The notes under the pieces are model-generated. The model was not told the origin of the DNA, did no database searches, and saw only the letters and a list, made by a program, of their open reading frames with translations. A DNA stretch of 64,000 nt. Source: Elephas maximus indicus. Its lineage: Eukaryota > Chordata > Mammalia > Proboscidea > Elephantidae. Shown here in pieces: positions 22,332-32,939 of the stretch. Both the position numbers and the translations under genes were made by a program. The stretch covers positions 25,754,001-25,818,000 of the forward strand of contig NC_064826.1 in the NCBI RefSeq assembly GCF_024166365.1, given 5' to 3'. Each line of letters opens with the position of its first letter. The first letter of the stretch is position 1.

Positions 22332-22945
22332 TTCCAACTTAGGTACCCTTTAGTTCCCTTTCTTGTGTTACTACTCTAGCTAGGACTTCTAGTACAATAC
22401 TGAGTAAGAGTGGTGATAAAGGGCATCCTTGTCTTGTTCCCATTCTCAATGGGCATGCTCTCAATCTTTCTCCCTTGAGAGTAAAGTTGGCTGTTAGTTT
22501 TGCATATATGTCCTTAATTATGTTGACGAATTTCCTTTCTACGCCTATTTTGCTGAGATTTTTTTAATCAGGAAAGGGTTTTGGATTTTATCAAATGCCT
22601 TTTCTGTTTCAATTGAGATGATCGTGCAATTCTTTTATTTATGTGGTGAATTACATTGATTGATTTTCTAATGTGGAACCATCCTTGCATCCCTAGTATA
22701 AATACCACTTGACTATGATATATTATTTTTTTGATAAGCTGTTGAATTCTGTTGGCTAGAATTTTGTTGAGAATTTTTGTGTCTATATTCATGTGGGATA
22801 TTTGTAATTTCCCTTTTTGGTGATGTCTTTGCTTGGCTTTGGTATCAGAGTTATGCTGGCTTCGTAAAATGAATTAGAGTATTCTTTCCTTTTTTCTATG
22901 TTCTGGGATAGTTTGAGTAGAATTGGTGTCAACTGTTCTCTGAAT

Positions 22946-23107
22946 AAACCCTGGTCTTGTAGTGGTTAAGTGCTACGGCTGCTAACCAAAGGATCGGCAG
23001 TTCAAATCCACCAGGAGCTCCTTGGAAACTCTATGGGGCAGTTCTACTCTGTCCTATAGGGCCGCTATGAGTCAAAATCAACTCGACGGCACTGGGTTTA
23101 GGTTTTC
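22946..23107 (+). mobile_element. AfroSINE inside L1-A
   Basis: Sense copy: AAACCCTGGTCTTGTAGTGG, CGGCTGCTAACCAAAGGATC, GGCAGTTCAAATCCACC, CTTGGAAACTCTATGGGGCA, tail TCAACTCGACGGCACTGGGT. TCTGAAT occurs on both sides, a possible short duplication. Confidence 0.92.
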
Positions 23108-24561
23108 TGAATGTTTGGTAGATTTCTCCAGTGAAGCCATCTGGGCTGGGGCTTTTTTTTTTCTTGGAAGTTTTTGTTTGTTGTTTGTTTGTTTTGTTTT
23201 TAATGACCTCTTCAATTTCTTCTTTTGTTATGGGTCTGTTCAGATTTTCTACCTCTGTATCTACCAGTTTAGGTATGCGGTGTGTTTCTAATTTTTTTTC
23301 CATTTCTTCTAGGTTTCCAAATTTGTTCAAATCCAATTTTTCATAATATTCTGTTATGCTCCTTTTTATCTCAGTTGGTTCTGTTGTAATGTCACCCATC
23401 TCATTTTTTATTTTAGTTATTTGTGTCTTCTCATTTTTTCCCTTCACCACTTTGGCTAGTGGTTTGTCAATTTTATTGATCCTCTTAAAGAACCAACTTC
23501 TAGTCTTGTTGATTCTATGTTTTTCTGTTTTCTGTTTCATTTATTTCTGCTCTGATCTTTATTATTTCCTTTCTTCTGATGACTATGAGCCTCTTTTGCT
23601 GCTGTTGTTGTATTCATTTGAGTCGTAGCATTAAGCCATTGATTTTGACCCTTTTTTGATGTGTGCATTTATTGCCATAAATTTTCCTGTAAGTACTGCT
23701 TTTGCTGTGTTCCAACGGTTTGGGTATGTTGTGTTTTCATTTTCATTTGGTTCTAAGAATTTTTTCAAATTCATTTTTGATTTCTTCTTTTATCCAATAG
23801 TTTTCAAGCAAGACATTATTCAGTTTCAATGTATTTAATTTTTTCTCTTATCCTTTCTGTTATTGATTTCTAGTTTTATAAAATTATGATCAGAGACAAT
23901 GCGTTGTATTATTTTGGTGTTTTTTAATTTATTGTTTGCTTTGTAGCTTACAATATTTTCTGTTCTGGAGAATGATCCATGTGCATTGAAGAAGAATGTG
24001 TATTGTGCTGCTGATGGGTGTTCTGTATATGTCTATGAGGACGAGTTTGTTGATTGTGTTATTTAGATCTTCTGTATCTTTGTTGAGTTTCTTTCTAGTT
24101 GTTCTGTTCATCATTTAAAGTGGTGTGTTAAAGCCTCCTGCTGTTATTGTAGAACTGTATATTTCTCTTCTCAGTCTGTTAGAGTTTATTTTGTGCATTT
24201 TGGAGCTCTGTCATTGGGTGTGTAAATATTTATCCTGATTATGACCTCTTGGTGAATTGACCCTTTAATTATTATATAATGGCCTTTTTTGTCTCTTATA
24301 ATAGATTTTGACTTAAAGTTTATTTTGTCACATATTATTACTTCCACTTCTGCTTTCTTTTGGTTACTGTTTGCTTGATACATTTTTTTCCATCCTTTGA
24401 TTTTTAATCTATTTATGCCTTTTTGTCTAAAGTGTATCTCTTGTAAGCAACATATTGACAGGTCATGTTTGTTTGCTTATTTGCTTTTTAATCCATTCTG
24501 CCACTCTCTGTCTCTTATTGGCGCATTTAAACCATTTACATTCAATACGATTATTGGCAGG

Positions 24562-25084
24562 TGTCTTAATTACCTAGTGCTGCTATAACAGAAATACCAC
24601 AAGTGGATGGCTTTAACAAAAAGAAGTTTATTTCCTCATAGTAAAGTAGGCTACAAGTCCAAATTCAGGATGTCAGCTCCAGGGGAAGGCTTTCTCTCTC
24701 TGTCGGCCTTCTTATCAATCTTCCCACAGACTAGGAGCTTCTCTGCTCAGGGAACCCAGGTCCAAAGGACAAGCTCTGCTCCCAGCACTGCTTTCTTGGT
24801 GGTATGAGGTCCCCAACTCTCTGCTTACTTCCCTTTCCTTTTATCTCTTGTAAGATAAAAGGTAGTACAGGCCACACCCCAGGAAAACTACCTTTACATT
24901 GGATCAGGGATGTGACCTTAGTAAGGGTGTTACATCCTACCCTAATCCTCTTTAACCACAGGTAGAGATTATGATTTATAACACTTAGGAAAATCACAAA
25001 ATGGAGGACAACCACACAATACCAGGAATCATGGCCTAACCAAGTTGACACATATTTTGGGGGGACACAATTCAATCCATGACA
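24562..25084 (-). mobile_element. MaLR LTR inserted at the ORF2 start of L1-A
   Basis: TGTCTTAATTACCTAGTGCT to TTCAATCCATGACA, complete with TG...CA ends. The L1 sequence encoding the first ORF2 residues lies on both sides. No exact 5-bp duplication is visible. Confidence 0.88.
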
Positions 25085-25540
25085 ATATGTATGAATTTAT
25101 TGTTACCACTTTGTTGTGCTATTTTTGTGATGTTAATGATTTCTTATTCCACTTAATTTTCTGTGTTGGTTTCTTTTTGTTTATGAATTTTCTTTTTGTA
25201 TCCTCCATTGTTGATTTTGTGTTACTGAGTTTTTTTATATTCTTTTTCTTTATTTTGATGAGTAGATTTTTAAAATTATTTTGTGGTTACTCTGAAATTT
25301 ACATTTATCTTCCTAAGTTTAAAGCAGTCTTTTCTATCTAGATATCTTTCCTTTCCATATGGAAATTCTATAACTACATCATTTATTCCCCCTTTTTTAA
25401 AAAAATTGTCATCATTCACAGATTGACACCTCTGGTTCCCTGTTTTCAGTTCTGCAGCTTTATTTTACTTTTGAGAGTTCCTTTCTGGATTGGTATCTGG
25501 TGATGTTGTCACATGCTTAATCTCAGGTTGTTGTCTGATG

Positions 25541-26300
25541 TTATTGGTTTTCTGTCTGTACAACACCCTTTAGTATTTCTTGTAAGGTTGATCTGGCTTT
25601 TACAAATTCCCTTAATTTCTGTTTATCTGGGAACGTCCTAGTTTCACCATCATATCTGAAAGACATTTTTGCTAGATATATGATAGTTTGTTGGCAAATC
25701 TTTCCTTTCAGGGTTTTATATATGTTATTCCATTGCCTTCTTGCTGGCATTGTTTCTGCCAAAAAATCAGCATATAGTCTTATTGGTGCCCATTTGTAAG
25801 TGATATTTCATTTTTCAAGAGCTGCTCTCAGAATTCTTGCTTTGTCTTTGGTTTTGGAAGGTTTGATTATGATATGTCTTGGTGACTTTCTTTTGGTGGC
25901 TATCCAGTACGAGGTTCATTGAGCTTCTTGGATGGAAACCTTCTCATTTTTCATGATGTTAGGGAAGTTTTCTGCCAATAAATCTTCAAAAATTCTCTGT
26001 ATTTATTTGTCACCCTCTGTTCTGGAATTCCTATTACATATAAATTATTTCTCTTGATAATGTCCACATAACTCATAGGCTTTCTTTGCTTTTCTTCATT
26101 CTTTTTTCTGATTGTTCCTCAAATTAGTATCAAGGGACTTTTTCCCTGATTTTGCTGATTCTTCCTTCTATTGATTCAATTCTACTTCTATGCCCTTCCA
26201 TCGAGTTATCCATTTCTAATATTTTATTGTTATTTTTCTGGATTTCTAGTTGTTTTGTATGGCTTCTAATTGTCTATTTATTTTGCCTTTTGTTCTTGTA
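25541..26300 (-). pseudogene. L1-A ORF1 remnant
   Basis: The minus frame 25541-25762 reads 'AETMPARRQWNNIYKTLKGK', 'YDGETRTFPDKQKLREFVKA' and 'LQEILKGVVQTENQ'. This is the C-terminal domain of the L1 ORF1 nucleic-acid chaperone. Upstream (25763-26300) the RRM and coiled-coil regions are decayed to short frames. Confidence 0.8.
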
Positions 26301-26790
26301 TTGTTTTCCTGAATTCTTCTAGGGTTTGTTTGTGTTTTCCTTTATCTCTTTGAGGATCCTATATATGAGACTTCTGAATTACTTATCAGCTTAGCTTCTT
26401 TCTTTTGATAATGTTTATCTTCCTTTACATTGTTTTAATTGGTGTTGTTTTATAGTATTTGTCAGTGTATGACTATGCAGCTGCAAGTTATCTGGTTTTG
26501 TGTGGTTTGGGGCTGTTGGTTGGCAAGGTGTATTTTCTTCTCACTGGCAGATATGGTGGGTCACACACACTCTGCTCCTATGTTGTTAGGCAAGTATGAT
26601 TTCTCTTAGAGGATTGCTTTTTGGGTGCTTGAACAAATTCTTTTCCCAACGTGAGGTAGCAGATGTCGAGTGATCAGGGTCCTTCCGTAGTTCTTGAGGA
26701 ATAATATGTTCCCTCTGAGTTGCCAAGAGTAGTTAGTTTTACTTCTGAAGCACAGGATGGGGCATGGGGGGGGTGGGGAGGATAAGGTGC

Positions 26791-27020
26791 AGAGGCTCAC
26801 ATGGCCAGGGTGGAATCAGCAGGGTAGGGCATGGAGTCCCACTCAGCCAAGGAGGGGAAGCTGGGAAGGATACAGAATCTCACTCAGCTGGGGGGAGGGG
26901 TGGCACATCTGATCATGGAGTCCTGCTCCGCTGGGGGGAGTTGGCAGGACAGGGTATGAAATCTCACACAATAGATAGGGGTGTTGGCTGGGTGGGGTGC
27001 AGAGTCCTGCTCAGCTGAGA
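26791..27020 (-). repeat. Degenerate 42-bp tandem repeat, six units, in the L1-A 5' region
   Basis: Anchors of the type 'gagTCyCaCTCaGCtG' recur at about 26791, 26833, 26874, 26918, 26958 and 27001, spaced 40-44 bp. Between them lie G-rich runs (GGGGGGAGGGG near 26890 and GGGGGGAG near 26933). On the L1 sense strand this is a C-rich 5' UTR array. Confidence 0.75.
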
Positions 27021-27114
27021 AGCATCTGTGAGTGGGAGGGGCAGAGGCCTGTACTTCCATGATGGGGTGAGGGGTGAAGCGAAGCCTGCTCTGGTTAGCA
27101 CAGATGGTCTACTC

Positions 27115-27470
27115 CTCAGGGAAAAGTGGGGGGCGTGGCAAGATTTAGGGGATCATTATCTCAGGCTACCTGCAGTTCAGGGAGGAGTGGTAGGCATCAC
27201 CAGTCTTACACACTTAGTCCTCAGGGAGTGATAGTGAGCATAGCTGGGCTTACACCTAAGCCACCTGAGCCTCAAAGAGGGGTAATGGGTGTAACTGGGC
27301 TTACAGGTGTTTTATAGGCCCTCCCACACCTCAAAGAGGGGGTGGTGGGTTTGACCAGGTTTCCACACATCTGCTAGAGCCTCCAGTGTCTCAGGGAGGG
27401 AGCAGTAGGCATGATTGAGCTTGTGCTCCTTGGCTTCATCTGCCTGCACCTCAGAGAACATGCTAATACA
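27115..27470 (-). repeat. Degenerate ~60-bp tandem repeat, seven units, in the L1-A 5' region
   Basis: The anchor CTCAGGGAG / CTCAAAGAGGGG recurs at 27115, 27176, 27220, 27271, 27330, 27390 and 27450. The last three spacings are 59-60 bp and two earlier ones are shorter (44 and 51). Each unit follows the anchor with a 'gTgGGcgTgRCtgGGcTTac'-like segment. Confidence 0.75.
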
Positions 27471-28204
27471 GATGGCAGGTGGGGTGACTGTACTGGGTTG
27501 GTTTTGGTGGGGGAACTGTAATTCTTATTCTGTGGGTTGACTTTTCACTGGGTGGCTCCCATATAAATGGCCAGGTATCTCCACCAACAAGCAGTTCCTG
27601 CACTAATTCCTAGCTCCCTCTCTTCTTGCACTTACCAGAGTGGCTGGAGTTCTCACTCACCCCTCTATTCCCCTTCTTTACTGCTCCCCAAATGCGCACT
27701 CCCTATCTACACTTTCTTTTTCTCTCAGGCTCCAATGACTCAGTCTATTTTACTTGCTCTAGAGGCACTTTTACATGGTTCCCTGGTTTCAAAGCTATGC
27801 CACTCCCATGCACCCCCCTCTCAGGAGTGCCCCTTCCCTGGTCGCGTCCTGCCCACTTTGTTGTTTCTTTTCAGAGTTGTTTGCCCAGAATCTCTGCCAC
27901 CACCTATGCTCTCTTTGCAATTGCTTTCCTGGGTTCCTCACTTAGGGTTGTTGTTTGATGCTGTCCCAAAATGGGTATGCTGCACCACACTGGCAGGCAA
28001 GGCCCAGTCAATTTGCAAATCTGTTTTCTGCTGGCCTCATTTTGCCTCTCCTTCCCTTCAGTGCTCAGTCTGTTTCTTGAACTCTCTGTTTAATGTTCTG
28101 GGATCTGAGATAAGCTTTGTATCTGTTTTCCTTAGTTTCTTCAGTCTTTGTTGTCAGGGTGTCATTACAGTACCTAAGGCACCATATTGACCATCCTCCT
28201 CTTA
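27471..28204 (-). other. Presumed L1-A 5' UTR, non-repetitive part
   Basis: C- and T-rich on the plus strand. Its 207-residue plus ORF (27567-28190) is a low-complexity reading of an antisense 5' UTR, not a gene. The end, GGCACCATATTGACC (28179-28193), resembles the reverse of the L1 start motif GGGGCCAAGATGGC seen at 58338. Confidence 0.6.
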
Positions 28205-28245
28205 TTTAATCTCTTTTATATCTTAAAAGAGATTGACTTAACAGT
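28205..28245 (-). mobile_element. MaLR LTR, right part of the copy split by L1-A
   Basis: CTCTTTTATATCTTAAAAGA followed by GATTGACTTAA is the central MaLR LTR segment and would continue 17827 if L1-A were removed. The remainder is lost or too diverged. Confidence 0.55.
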
Positions 28246-30261
28246 AGGGGAAGGCAGAAAGTATGGGGGAATTATAAGAGTAAGATCTAGGCCCAGCTAA
28301 AGAGAAGACCAAGTTGGTGCAAGGAAATTAAACCTGGTCTTGGGAAGAGGAACCTGGTAGTCATAAGTGCTGTCATACCCCCAGGAAAGCTGCAAACATT
28401 TCTACAGACAAAACAGCAAAACCCTTATGGTAGACGAAACAAACCTATATCAGAGAAAGAATTTGGGTCTAAGATTTTTGCAGATAATTTTCCACCACTA
28501 CCCTTTCTATCACAGTCACTAAGCACCATAGTCTGGGTGACCTTGAGCCACATGCCCACCTGCTCCAAACTCCTTATGTCCCCCAACCACTCTTCCTAGA
28601 TCCATTCTTGATTTTCTTATCTACTACCCCCATCCCCTCCATGTCCAATTCAGCTCCAGTGCCTCTCTCCTCGCCCCTTATCTTAAAACTTAGACCTTTG
28701 GCCCCTGCTTTCTTCTTCGTCTCCCACAACTCTGCCCTATCCTCATCGTACCCCATTCTCAGATACCTTCTCAGTCTGCGAAAGGCAAGAGGTATACATT
28801 TAGTATCTCTGCCCCCCTGAATTATAATATCATTGCTGTGAAAAAGACCTACTGCACCCATCTGTGTGTACCTCCTTGGCTCTTTGTTGAACTAACAGGG
28901 GTTGGTTCCACACCAGTTCAGTTCCTGTCTCCGTCTGCTCTCTGTGACCTTAAACAGTCAAATAAATGTTTTACCTCGCACTTAGAGGCAGATGAAAAAT
29001 GTCCCACTTCACAGGAGAGTTTGTGAGGACTCATTAAAAGCTCCTGGGAACCTGCCTGGTCTTGGGCAGAGGAAACATAAGTTGTTGACAGCATGGCTGT
29101 GCATGTTCACTGGAAACATGGCAGCTCATAAAATTCTCTCATGTCTTGGCTTTAGAAACAATTTCCTCAAGGTAGAAATGTACTGAGATAAAATTGCAGT
29201 GTGGTCAGTTCTTGCTTCAGTTGCAACCATAAAACAAGTAGCTATTAGCACTGCCTTCCTTTCTGTGTTCAAAATGATTCACATAAAAATAGAGTAATTT
29301 CTTTATTCTCAGTTAGAGGGTTTCCTATAGAATAGCTAATATATGTGAGATTGTATATAAATATTTTTTATGGTAAAGAAAGTAAACTGTAGAGAGAGTT
29401 TTCAGGCAAAAGCTTCTCTTACGTCAGTTGGCTGGAAGAAATCACCCACTAATTTATATCTGCAAATATGCCTCTGAAGAAACAACAGTCTAACTCAAAA
29501 TATATTGTATAATTAAAATGTGCGTGAGGGACACTAACAGAAGCAGATGATGCCACCCAGAAGGTCCATCTCTATGACTTTCAGTGTAACTACATTAAGC
29601 AAGAGGGAAGATTACGTATCAACTGCGGCTGGGAACATAGACACTGGTTTAGAATCTAAATTGGAAAGCAGTGTAAGGGGTTAACAGGGCTGTGGGTTAC
29701 TGCACCCTCAGCCCAAATCTGCCTGACAGTGGTGGGTAGGAAGTCAAAATTTAGGCAAGCCCAAAGCCTAATCTTCCACTTCTATTCTTTTTTTTTTCTT
29801 CACCATGTTACTTCACAGAATCCACCTAAATCAATAAAAAAAATGGCAGAAATCAACTAAGATACTTTTCTTTCTATAACCTTGAGCTTTGATGAATGCA
29901 TGAAGCAGTTTCACAGGGAAAAATGTAAAGAAGGAAATTCACATATATAAACAACAATTAAATCAAGGTAGATCCAGCGGGAGTCATTTTCCTGAGGCTG
30001 CATGGGGTCTTCTATTGATTATAACCTGACACAGTTCCTCAAAAGGAATGAAAAGGCACCCCAGACATATATACTCCAAAGAAGTACCTTGCCTCCACTA
30101 CATGAACACCTTTTTAAAAAATCTGTTTTGTTGCTTGGTGTTTCTTTCTCTCTCTCTCTTTCTCTGCCCTCCCCTTGCTCATTCCCTGATCTTACGAGGG
30201 AGACCCAGGGCAGCCCCAACTTATGCTTAACACAGTTTCACACCACCCAGAGGTAAGCAAG
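28246..30261. other. About 2 kb without a recognised feature
   Basis: No repeat family or exon recognised. Pyrimidine-rich tracts lie near 28560-28760 and 30140-30180, and AATAAA occurs near 28961. ORFs (28574-28861 minus, 30002-30256 plus) are short and unlike known families. Confidence 0.35.
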
Positions 30262-30472
30262 CAAAACAAAACCCACTGCCATCAAGTCGATTCCAACTCC
30301 TAGCAACCCTCTAGGACAGAGTAGAACTGCCCCATAGGGCTTCCAAGGCTGTAATCTTTACAGAAGCAGACTGCCCCATCTTTCTTCTCTCATGGAGCAG
30401 CTGGTGGGTTCGAACTGCAAACCTTTTGGTTAGCAGCTGACCACTTTAATCACTGCACCACCAGGGCTCCTC
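30262..30472 (-). mobile_element. AfroSINE, long subtype
   Basis: Antisense: ACTGCCATCAAGTCGATTCC, GACAGAGTAGAACTGCCCCA, the long-subtype block 'ggctgtaatctttacagaagcagac', then CAGCTGACCACTTTAATCAC and TGCACCACCAGGGCTCC. Confidence 0.92.
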
Positions 30473-30611
30473 AGAAGTAACGGGGAGACTAATCTCTAGG
30501 ACATTCCAGGAGAATGTATTTTATTTGGGCCTGACAATAGTTCATTAGTACATAAAATTCCCTCACCTGAGCAAAGAGGAGCCTATACCCGTGGGCCCCA
30601 GCTGAAACAAT

Positions 30612-31012
30612 GTTGTTGTTAGTTGCCCTGGAGTAGGTTCTGACTCATGGCTACCTCTGTACTACAGACGGAAACATCGCCCAGTCCCGCACTAACTTCA
30701 TGATCATTGGTATGTTTGAGTCCATTGTTGAAATTACTGTTTAGTGCCTTCCAGCCTAGGGGGCTTAACTTCCAGAACTATTAACAGACAATATTCTGTC
30801 GTAATCCATATGGTTTTCATTGGCTAATTTTCAGAAGTAGATTGTCAGATCTTTCTTCCTAGTCTGTCTTAGTCTGGAAGCTCTGCTGAATCCAATCCAC
30901 CATAGGTGACCCTACTGTTATTTGAAATATCAGTGGTGTAGCTTCCAGCATCGTAATAATACGCCAGCCACTACAGCACAGCAAACTGACAGACAGGTGG
31001 TGGAAACACTAT
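30612..31012 (-). mobile_element. RTE deletion derivative: 5' end joined to 3' end, about 400 bp
   Basis: 30612-30745 is the reversed RTE 3' tail (TTGTTGTTAGTTGCCCTGGA...). From about 30750 it is the reversed 5' UTR (TGCCTTCCAGCCTAGGGGGC, AGTCTGTCTTAGTCTGGAAG, to GACAGACAGGTGGTGG). All coding sequence is missing. Similar flanks GAAACAAT and GAAACACT may be a short duplication. It shows the architecture expected of a non-autonomous RTE-mobilised element. Confidence 0.85.
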
Positions 31013-31254
31013 AATATCCTCAAATCCAGGTCAAGTGGGGATATGTGTCACGTACACACAGACGGAAGTATGTGAAGCCAGAGGGACGATCTGAGAAGTA
31101 GCCTCATGGAAAGAAGCCAATCCAATCTGAGCATACCATCCAAGTGGGCATCAGTCAGAGGGTCTGGGCAGAGGAGAAATACAGGCTCATGGAACACAAC
31201 TGATGAAGACCAACCACCCAAGGAAGTTTAATACAGAAAGTGGAGGAAAGAAAT

Positions 31255-31306
31255 CAGTTTAAGTCCTGGCTCTCTCACTGCTATCTGTTGATTTTACCTA
31301 TGCCAC
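31255..31306 (+). repeat. MIR SINE, left part, split by a MaLR LTR
   Basis: AGTTTAAGTCCTGGCTCTCT and onward is MIR-like and is continued at 31701 once the LTR and one copy of GCCAC are removed. Confidence 0.6.
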
Positions 31307-31695
31307 TGTCTTAGTTATCTAGTGCTACTGTAAGAGAAATACCACAAATGGGTGACTTTAACAAACAGAAATTTATTTTCTCACAGTTGAGGAGGCTAGA
31401 AGTCTGAGTTCAGGGTGCTGGCTATAGGGGAAGGCTTTCTCTCTCTGTTGGTTCTAGAGGAAGGCACTTGTCTCTTCTCAGCTTCTGCTTCCTGGTTCCT
31501 TGAAGACCTCCAGTGTCTTGGCATCTAGCTTACCCCAACTCGGCTCAAAAAAGATTGACTGAAAATGCACCCTATACTAGTCCTGCCTCATTAACATAAC
31601 AAAGGCAAGCCATTCCCAAATGGAATTTTAACCACAGGCATACAGGTTAGGATTTAAAACACATATTTTGGGGAAATACAATTCAACCCATAACA
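31307..31695 (-). mobile_element. MaLR LTR, short internally deleted form, in a MIR
   Basis: TGTCTTAGTTATCTAGTGCT to TTCAACCCATAACA, 389 bp versus about 520 bp for the other copies; the central segment is missing. Perfect 5-bp duplications GCCAC at 31302-31306 and 31696-31700 show that it inserted as a unit. Confidence 0.9.
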
Positions 31696-31700
31696 GCCAC

Positions 31701-31815
31701 TTAGCCATTAAGTCTCAGTTTCTTCATCATTGACCTGACAGCTTCTACCTCAGGAGTTACAAGGATGAAATACAATCATGCATGTAAAGCACTTAATATA
31801 AAACTTAGCACAGAG
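31701..31815 (+). repeat. MIR SINE, right part
   Basis: CAGTTTCTTCATCATTGACC..., CAAGGATGAAATACAATCAT, AAAGCACTTAATATAAAACT, ending in 'agcacagagtag' as MIR does. Confidence 0.65.
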
Positions 31816-31886
31816 TAGAGATTTATTATAGTTGATCTGCTAGAATTATTCCTGTTATTATTGATATTGCTGTTTGCCCTAAACAA

Positions 31887-32093
31887 GAAGGAACCTTGGC
31901 AGCACAGTCATTAAGCTCTCGGATGCTAACTGAAAGGTTGGCACTTCAAATCCACTGGATGTTCGGTGGGAGAAAGACGTGGCATTCTGCTTCTCTAAAG
32001 ATTTACATCCTTGGAAACCCTCTAGGGCAGCTCTACTCTGTCCTACAGGGTCTCTATGGGTCAGAACTGACTCGACGGCAGCGGGTTTTTTTC
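31887..32093 (+). mobile_element. AfroSINE, long subtype
   Basis: Sense: AAGGAACCTTGGCAGCACAG, then AAGGTTGGCACTTCAAATCC, the block 'cttctctaaagatttacatcc', GGAAACCCTCTAGGGCAGCT and CTGACTCGACGGCAGCGGGT. Confidence 0.92.
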
Positions 32094-32214
32094 CAACCCT
32101 AAACAAAGGAAAGGGAGGCTACATTCATTTTTATAAGATGTTTATGTACTTGCTGTGACAAGAAGATGTTAAAGAAGTTCTGTCTATTCTGAACCAACAC
32201 AAGCTGATCCCATC

Positions 32215-32325
32215 TGCCACCCTCATATTATAAATGAGGAAACCAAGGCAAAAAGCGTTTAAGTACCTTACCCAGGATCCCATAGATAAATAGCAGAGTT
32301 AGGATTCAAACCTAGTTATTTCTGT
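32215..32325 (-). repeat. MIR SINE fragment
   Basis: ATAAATGAGGAAACCAAGGC, then TTAAGTACCTTACCCAGGAT, AGCAGAGTTAGGATTCAAAC is the reversed MIR 3' and core region. Confidence 0.72.
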
Positions 32326-32344
32326 CTTGAGAGCTGAACATTTC

Positions 32345-32600
32345 CAGCATAACTCTTGGTTTCCAGACTTCCCACAGTGCCCAGATTATGGCACCTCCCT
32401 TCCTGCTCTGCCCGATGACTCGCAAATTTTAGCTTCTGGTTGGAATGCTCTTCCTCCTCTTCTCAAGCTAATAAACTTCTCCTCAGTCTTCAAATTGCAG
32501 CTCAGATATTATCTTACTGGATCCTTGTGAACCCTTCTCTAAGGCTCCCAGGAAAGTGATGCATCCCATCATTGGATTCATATTGGTCTTTGTCATCACA
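32345..32600 (+). repeat. L2 LINE 3' fragment
   Basis: GGAATGCTCTTCCTCCTCTT, then TCTTCAAATTGCAGCTCAGA and 'tatcttactggatccttgtgaaccc' follow the L2 3' region ('cctccatttcaggtctcagctcaaatgtcacct'). Recognition is by wording and order. Confidence 0.55.
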
Positions 32601-32706
32601 TTGGATCATGGGTTTGATTGAAGCTGTTATCCATTCCATTACAGCAAGGCTCTTAACTGAAGCCCATGGAAGGGGGTCTGTGAATCAGGCACGTAGACAT
32701 GCACAG

Positions 32707-32726
32707 CACACACACACGCACACACA
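32707..32726 (+). repeat. CA-rich microsatellite
   Basis: A short CACACA tract with one G interruption. Confidence 0.8.
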
Positions 32727-32757
32727 TGTGTAGATAAAAATGCATATACATAAACCG

Positions 32758-32929
32758 CCCCCCCCAAAAAAACCCAGTGCCTTCGAGTCGATTCCGACTC
32801 ATAGCAACCCTATAGGATAGAGTAGAACTGCCCCATAGAGTTTCCAAGGAGCGCCTGAGTGGTTAAGTGCTACAGATGCTAACCAAAGGGTCGGCAGTTC
32901 AAATCCGCCAGGCGCTCCTTGGAAACTCA
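32758..32929 (-). mobile_element. AfroSINE with an internal inversion (5' half reversed)
   Basis: 32772-32858 is the SINE 3' half in antisense (AGTGCCTTCGAGTCGATTCC ... GAGTTTCCAAGGAGCGCCTG). 32859-32929 is the 5' half in sense (AGTGGTTAAGTGCTACAGAT ... CAGGCGCTCCTTGGAAACTC). The 20-bp ends 32839-32858 and 32910-32929 are exact reverse complements. Flanks AAATGCATATACATA and AAATCCGTACATACA are loosely similar. Confidence 0.9.
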
Positions 32930-32939
32930 AATCCGTACA

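Larger units (their letters stand above)
20509..25106 (-). pseudogene. L1-A ORF2 remnant (endonuclease and reverse transcriptase)
   Basis: Minus-strand fragments in the expected order, from C- to N-terminus: 20509-20772 ([23 protein letters not shown] block), 21407-21999 ('KKFIIAYKRIKYIGINLTRD'), 22568-22792 ('[19 protein letters not shown]'), 23031-23540 ('[20 protein letters not shown]') and 24186-24383 ('YTPNDRAPKC'). The frame changes between fragments, and a SINE or LTR cuts it at 22150, 22946 and 24562. No intact FADD-containing frame is seen. The family is L1 LINE, acting in cis on its own RNA. Confidence 0.85.
17828..28204 (-). mobile_element. L1-A: full-length antisense L1 with six nested insertions
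   Basis: From 3' to 5' along the plus strand: 3' UTR (17828-20508, with inserts), ORF2 remnant (20509 to about 25106), ORF1 remnant (about 25540-26300) and a repetitive 5' region (26760-27470) to about 28195. The similar flanks TTTAATTTCTCTTTT and TTTAATCTCTTTT suggest an imperfect target-site duplication. Nested copies are a MaLR LTR (18634-19157), RTEs (19304-19685, 20104-20508), SINEs (22150-22331, 22946-23107) and a MaLR LTR (24562-25084). About 8 kb remains after subtraction. Many stops and frameshifts make it dead. Confidence 0.85.

Noticed and set aside
27567..28190. 207-residue plus-strand ORF
   Set aside because: It lies antisense in the presumed L1-A 5' UTR, is rich in Ser/Leu/Pro/Cys from C- and T-rich text, and overlaps another frame of 110 residues. 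No family resemblance.
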